7,655 bases of DNA, from the NCBI GenBank assembly GCA_000961805.1, contig LADV01000301.1, positions 1 through 7,655 on the forward strand, given 5' to 3'. How positions within the stretch are numbered: the first letter of the stretch is position 1; each line of letters starts with the position of its first letter. This DNA is from Peptococcaceae bacterium BRH_c23 (GTDB lineage Bacteria; Bacillota_B; Desulfitobacteriia; Desulfitobacteriales; Desulfitobacteriaceae). A program made the translations under genes and the position numbers. Shown in pieces: positions 4,966 through 7,655 of the stretch. Under the pieces are notes generated by a model, which was not told the origin of the DNA, made no database searches, and saw nothing but the letters and a program-made list of their open reading frames with translations.

Positions 4966-5660
4966 GCGCCATTTTAGAATGCAACGACCTTACCAAAAAA
5001 TTTGGAAGTAACGTAGCGGTATCTGCCGTTAATCTCAAGATAGAGCGCGGGCAAATCGTAGGGCTGCTGGGACCGAACGGCAGCGGAAAAAGCACCATCA
5101 TTAAGCTTGCCAACGAACTCTTGACTCCCACCAGGGGAAGTATTCTCATTGGAGGTAAGAAGCCTGGTACCGAGACCAAGAAAATCGTCTCCTACCTCCC
5201 GGAAAAGACTTATTTGAATGATTGGATGCGTGTACACCAAATCATTGAGCTGTTCTCCGATTTCTATGAGGATTTTAAACCGGAGAAGGCTTACGATATG
5301 CTTAAAATCCTCAATATCAATCCTAATGACAGACTGAAAACCATGTCTAAAGGAACAAAGGAAAAAGTGCAGTTAATTCTTGTTATGAGCCGTGAAGCAG
5401 AACTTTATCTTTTGGATGAGCCTATCGGCGGAGTGGACCCGGCAGCCAGGGATTATATTCTGCAAACGATTCTTCGCAATTACAATGAAAATGCCACGGT
5501 GATTATCTCGACCCACCTCATTTCAGATATCGAGAATATCTTGGATTATGTAGTGTTTATCAATCATGGCCAAGTGGTTTTGACCTCGTCTGTGGATGAT
5601 ATCCGGGACGAAAAGGGTAAATCTGTCGATGCTTTATTCAGGGAGGTGTTCAAATGTTAA
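4962..5660 (+). CDS. ABC transporter ATP-binding protein, YtrB-like
   Basis: 232 residues, a single nucleotide-binding domain. Walker A is GPNGSGKST (37-45), the signature loop is the variant MSKGTKEK (128-135) in place of LSGGQ, Walker B with catalytic Glu153 is LYLLDEP (148-154), the D-loop is GGVDP (156-160), and the switch histidine is His185 in STHL. The usual Q-loop glutamine is replaced: the region reads SYLPEKTYL (77-85). Both the MSKG-type signature and the LPE loop occur in the drug/lantibiotic-type subgroup associated with YtrA regulators. AAAGGAG lies 8 bases before the ATG. It overlaps the regulator by 4 bases and the permease by 7, and would power the permease at the membrane as a dimer. 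Confidence 0.93.
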   Translation: MSAILECNDLTKKFGSNVAVSAVNLKIERGQIVGLLGPNGSGKSTIIKLANELLTPTRGSILIGGKKPGTETKKIVSYLPEKTYLNDWMRVHQIIELFSDFYEDFKPEKAYDMLKILNINPNDRLKTMSKGTKEKVQLILVMSREAELYLLDEPIGGVDPAARDYILQTILRNYNENATVIISTHLISDIENILDYVVFINHGQVVLTSSVDDIRDEKGKSVDALFREVFKC

Positions 5661-6451
5661 GCAAGCTTTTAAAGTACGAACTAAAAGCCACTGGAAGAAT
5701 ATTTCTCCCACTATTCCTCGCTTTGCTGATGTTTGCAGGAATCACACGATTGATTTATTCGATAGGTCCCGAGAAATGGGATGCCCCCGCCAGCATCAGC
5801 ATGGCCATCTATATCATTATTATGGTGGGGATGTTCGTGATGACCTTTATTATGATGATTCAACGTTTTTATAAAAATCTGCTTTCCGATGAAGGCTATT
5901 TGATGCTTACACTGCCCGTAAAGCCCTGGAAACATATTCTCAGCAAGCTTCTGGTTTCTATGTTGTGGATGGTGACCAGTGGAATCGCTGCCTTGATTTC
6001 GATCTTGATTATTACTCTTGAAAAAGGAGACATCACTAAAATCGTGGTGGGATTACTAACTGTTTATGACCAAGTGTATGAGCAATTGGGCGCTTCGATG
6101 TACCTTTTATCGGTTGAGATTATCATAGGCGTTTTAATAAGCTTAGCTTCAGGCATCTTGATCTTATATGCCTCGATTGCCCTTGGACACTTATTCAGTA
6201 AGCATAGAATGTTGGCCTCCTTCGGAGCCTTCATTGCCCTTAGTACTCTTTCCCAAATCCTTTTCACGCTCATAGGTTTGATCCCTGAAGCCTATTTTCC
6301 CGATATCCATATCTCTTCTAATGATTTCATAGGCATGCAGCATCTAATTCAATGGGTGATTGCTGGTGGAATTATTTTCACAGGACTTCTAAGTGCTGCT
6401 TACTTTGCTATCACGAATTTCATTTTAAGTAAACGGCTAAATTTAGAATAA
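5654..6451 (+). CDS. ABC-2-type transporter permease, six membrane helices
   Basis: 265 residues. Hydrophobic segments lie at about 16-36, 49-70, 99-121, 149-176, 187-210 and 232-256, consistent with six helices. The cytoplasmic loop after helix 2 has RFYKNLLSDEGYLMLTLPV (71-89), a stretch I associate with clostridial permeases paired with YtrA-type regulators; it probably includes the coupling contact with the ATPase. The strong GGGAGGTG site overlaps the end of the ATPase gene, whose stop lies 4 bases inside this gene's start (7-base overlap). The cargo is unknown. Related operons handle cell-wall antibiotics or lipid-linked compounds. It is the last gene before the terminator. Confidence 0.9.
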   Translation: MLSKLLKYELKATGRIFLPLFLALLMFAGITRLIYSIGPEKWDAPASISMAIYIIIMVGMFVMTFIMMIQRFYKNLLSDEGYLMLTLPVKPWKHILSKLLVSMLWMVTSGIAALISILIITLEKGDITKIVVGLLTVYDQVYEQLGASMYLLSVEIIIGVLISLASGILILYASIALGHLFSKHRMLASFGAFIALSTLSQILFTLIGLIPEAYFPDIHISSNDFIGMQHLIQWVIAGGIIFTGLLSAAYFAITNFILSKRLNLE

Positions 6452-6771
6452 AAGATTCTTCAATAATGTCACGCTAGCCATCATTGGCCATAGCTAACTT
6501 CAATCCGACATCCATTAATCGTAGCTACATGGATCAGGCTATAAAAAGAGCGAACCTTAGCGTATCCAATAGTAATAAGCAAACGCTGTGAACAGCCTCT
6601 GCTAAGCGAATGCAGAACCCGCTAGCTGATATTTGGATATCAGCTAGCGGGTTTTTGTCAATCGAGAATCGCCAATCCTCCATCGATTGTAGTGAAGTCA
6701 TGACTACTGTTTTACAAACATTTGAACAACAACTTTTCCTCTTGAACTATCTGTAATCCCGATCCAAACAC
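6452..6771. other. 320-base intergenic stretch with operon terminator
   Basis: No open frame of useful size and no RNA gene recognised. The first 164 bases lie between the permease stop and the terminator hairpin, so they form an unusually long 3' tail of the operon transcript. GCTAGC occurs at 6473 and again in both arms of the terminator, and CTTAGC/GCTAAG form a loose 6-bp repeat pair. After the terminator, 6657-6771 shows nothing beyond a 10-bp AGTCATGACT palindrome near 6696. I found no terminator for the VOC gene that ends at 6772. Confidence 0.5.
6616..6656 (+). terminator. Rho-independent terminator of the GntR-ABC operon
   Basis: AACCCGCTAGCTGATAT (6616-6632) pairs perfectly with 6637-6653 across a TTGG loop, a 17-bp stem, and runs into TTTTT on the plus strand. 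The minus-strand side lacks a T tract after the stem, so it acts mainly on plus-strand transcripts. Confidence 0.9.
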
Positions 6772-7653
6772 TTATTTTTCATAGGCCCTTATTGCTTCTG
6801 CTATATCAAATTTTTTCATTTTAAGAAATGCTTCCGTCACTTGTACCAATTTTGCAGCATCCTTAGTTTGCATCATTACATTCATCATCGTAGGAACAAT
6901 CTGCCATGAAAATCCGTATTTGTCTTTTAACCAACCACATTGTTCTGCTTCAGGAACAGCAGATAGTTTCTCCCAATAATAGTCTATTTCTTCTTGTGTA
7001 TCGCACATCACCATCAATGAAATAGCCTCATTAAACGTAAAGTTGTGCTCATAGGCGCTGTCCATAGCTGCAAATGTTTGGTTTTCAAGTACGAAGTCCA
7101 CATGTTGAATCGCATTAGCTCCGTTTGGGGCAGCATCCTCGCCGTATCTAAGAATATGACCAACGCTCGAATCTTTAAATAATGTTGTATAGAATTGGAT
7201 GGCCTCTTCTGCATTTCCACACTGATCTCCGACAAACATAAGGGTTGGGGTTATTTTCTGCTTAAGCTCGAAATCACCCATGTACATCACTTGCCAAGAA
7301 AGGCCGTATTTGTCAATCACCCATCCATATTTTTCGCTAAACGGATAGGCGTCAATTGGCATGAGCGCTGCGCCATTTTCGATAAGTTTCTCCCATAACC
7401 CTTCAACCTCTTCAACAGAACTACAAGCGATGAGAAATGATACCGCAGGGGTGAATTTAAATAATGGACCCGCTGACAGCAGCATGAATTCTTGTCCTGC
7501 AAGCTCAATTGTGATCATATCCACGGATCCTGAGGGTGTATCATTTAAGATGGTTTTGTCCTTGAGTTTTGATCCTTCAAATAGAGACATATAGAATTTT
7601 GCTGCCTCATCGGCTTCCTTGTCAAACCATAAGTGTGGGACAATCTTTTGCAT
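6772..7653 (-). CDS. Two-domain PhnB-like VOC (glyoxalase/dioxygenase superfamily) protein
   Basis: 293 residues, apparently complete. The ATG at 7651-7653 gives MQKIVPHLWF, the usual beginning of the family, although only two bases upstream are visible and the ribosome site is outside. Two tandem PhnB-type domains are seen. The first is about 3-125 (PHLWFDKEADEAAKFYMSLF, ending KYGLSWQVMY). The second is about 133-256 (PTLMF, AEEAIQFYTTLF, ending KYGFSWQIVP). This family is often annotated as 3-demethylubiquinone-9 3-methyltransferase, but that name is misleading: no SAM-binding fold is present. About 35 C-terminal residues form a helical extension. The enzymatic activity is unknown, and tandem-domain members may act without a partner. 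It converges with the ABC operon and is probably not part of it. Confidence 0.88.
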   Translation of the reverse strand: MQKIVPHLWFDKEADEAAKFYMSLFEGSKLKDKTILNDTPSGSVDMITIELAGQEFMLLSAGPLFKFTPAVSFLIACSSVEEVEGLWEKLIENGAALMPIDAYPFSEKYGWVIDKYGLSWQVMYMGDFELKQKITPTLMFVGDQCGNAEEAIQFYTTLFKDSSVGHILRYGEDAAPNGANAIQHVDFVLENQTFAAMDSAYEHNFTFNEAISLMVMCDTQEEIDYYWEKLSAVPEAEQCGWLKDKYGFSWQIVPTMMNVMMQTKDAAKLVQVTEAFLKMKKFDIAEAIRAYEK

Positions 7654-7655
7654 AT

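Noticed and set aside
4931..5240. Minus-strand open frames of 82 and 88 codons inside the ABC ATPase gene
   Set aside because: They are shadows of a strongly supported gene and have no family likeness or start signals.
6772..7653. 3-demethylubiquinone-9 3-methyltransferase
   Set aside because: The domain carries that legacy name, but the sequence is a VOC-type fold with no methyltransferase motif.
1..7655. CRISPR array, tRNA, rRNA or riboswitch
   Set aside because: No spaced direct repeats, cloverleaf-like patterns or known aptamer cores were seen on either strand by eye.

Overview
The window looks like chromosomal DNA from a low-to-moderate-GC Firmicute, probably an anaerobic member of the Clostridia. 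This rests on strong AGGAGG-type ribosome binding sites, a YtrA-type GntR/ABC operon, an ArsA-type ATPase with a small-heat-shock-like tail, and tight head-to-tail gene overlaps. A Desulfitobacterium-like host is my guess from recall of family members and was not tested.

Left part (1-2380) is a patchwork of broken and mobile-type genes. It starts with the 3' piece of a 23S rRNA uracil-5-methyltransferase gene (RlmD/RumA type, +) that ends early. Next is an AT-rich gene for an unrecognised putative lipoprotein (-), whose 5' end runs into a more GC-rich stretch with no recognisable gene (809-1186). Then comes a compact toxin-antitoxin pair (-) with its own promoter and operator-like palindrome, a short relic of a TerC/YjbE-like membrane protein gene (-), an orphan hairpin, and the first 69 codons of a DUF2804 gene (+).

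The middle (2385-4458), read on the minus strand, is a coherent unit. A MarR-type repressor lies upstream of an ArsA/GET3-like ATPase, which is followed by an overlapping 72-residue protein of unknown function. A near-perfect 25-bp palindrome sits at the marR promoter, and half of its motif recurs in front of the ATPase gene. This suggests the MarR protein controls both itself and the ATPase unit. The ATPase has a single cysteine, so it is unlikely to be a classical arsenite pump motor. This unit is the best candidate here for an undescribed system.

The right part (4525-6656), on the plus strand, is a three-gene operon: YtrA-like GntR repressor, ABC ATPase and six-helix ABC permease. The cistrons overlap by 4 and 7 bases. 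Transcription starts from a strong promoter overlaid by a perfect 15-bp inverted repeat, and a 17-bp terminator hairpin ends the operon. Such operons usually answer to cell-envelope stress or antibiotics. A complete two-domain PhnB/VOC-type gene (-) fills the right edge.
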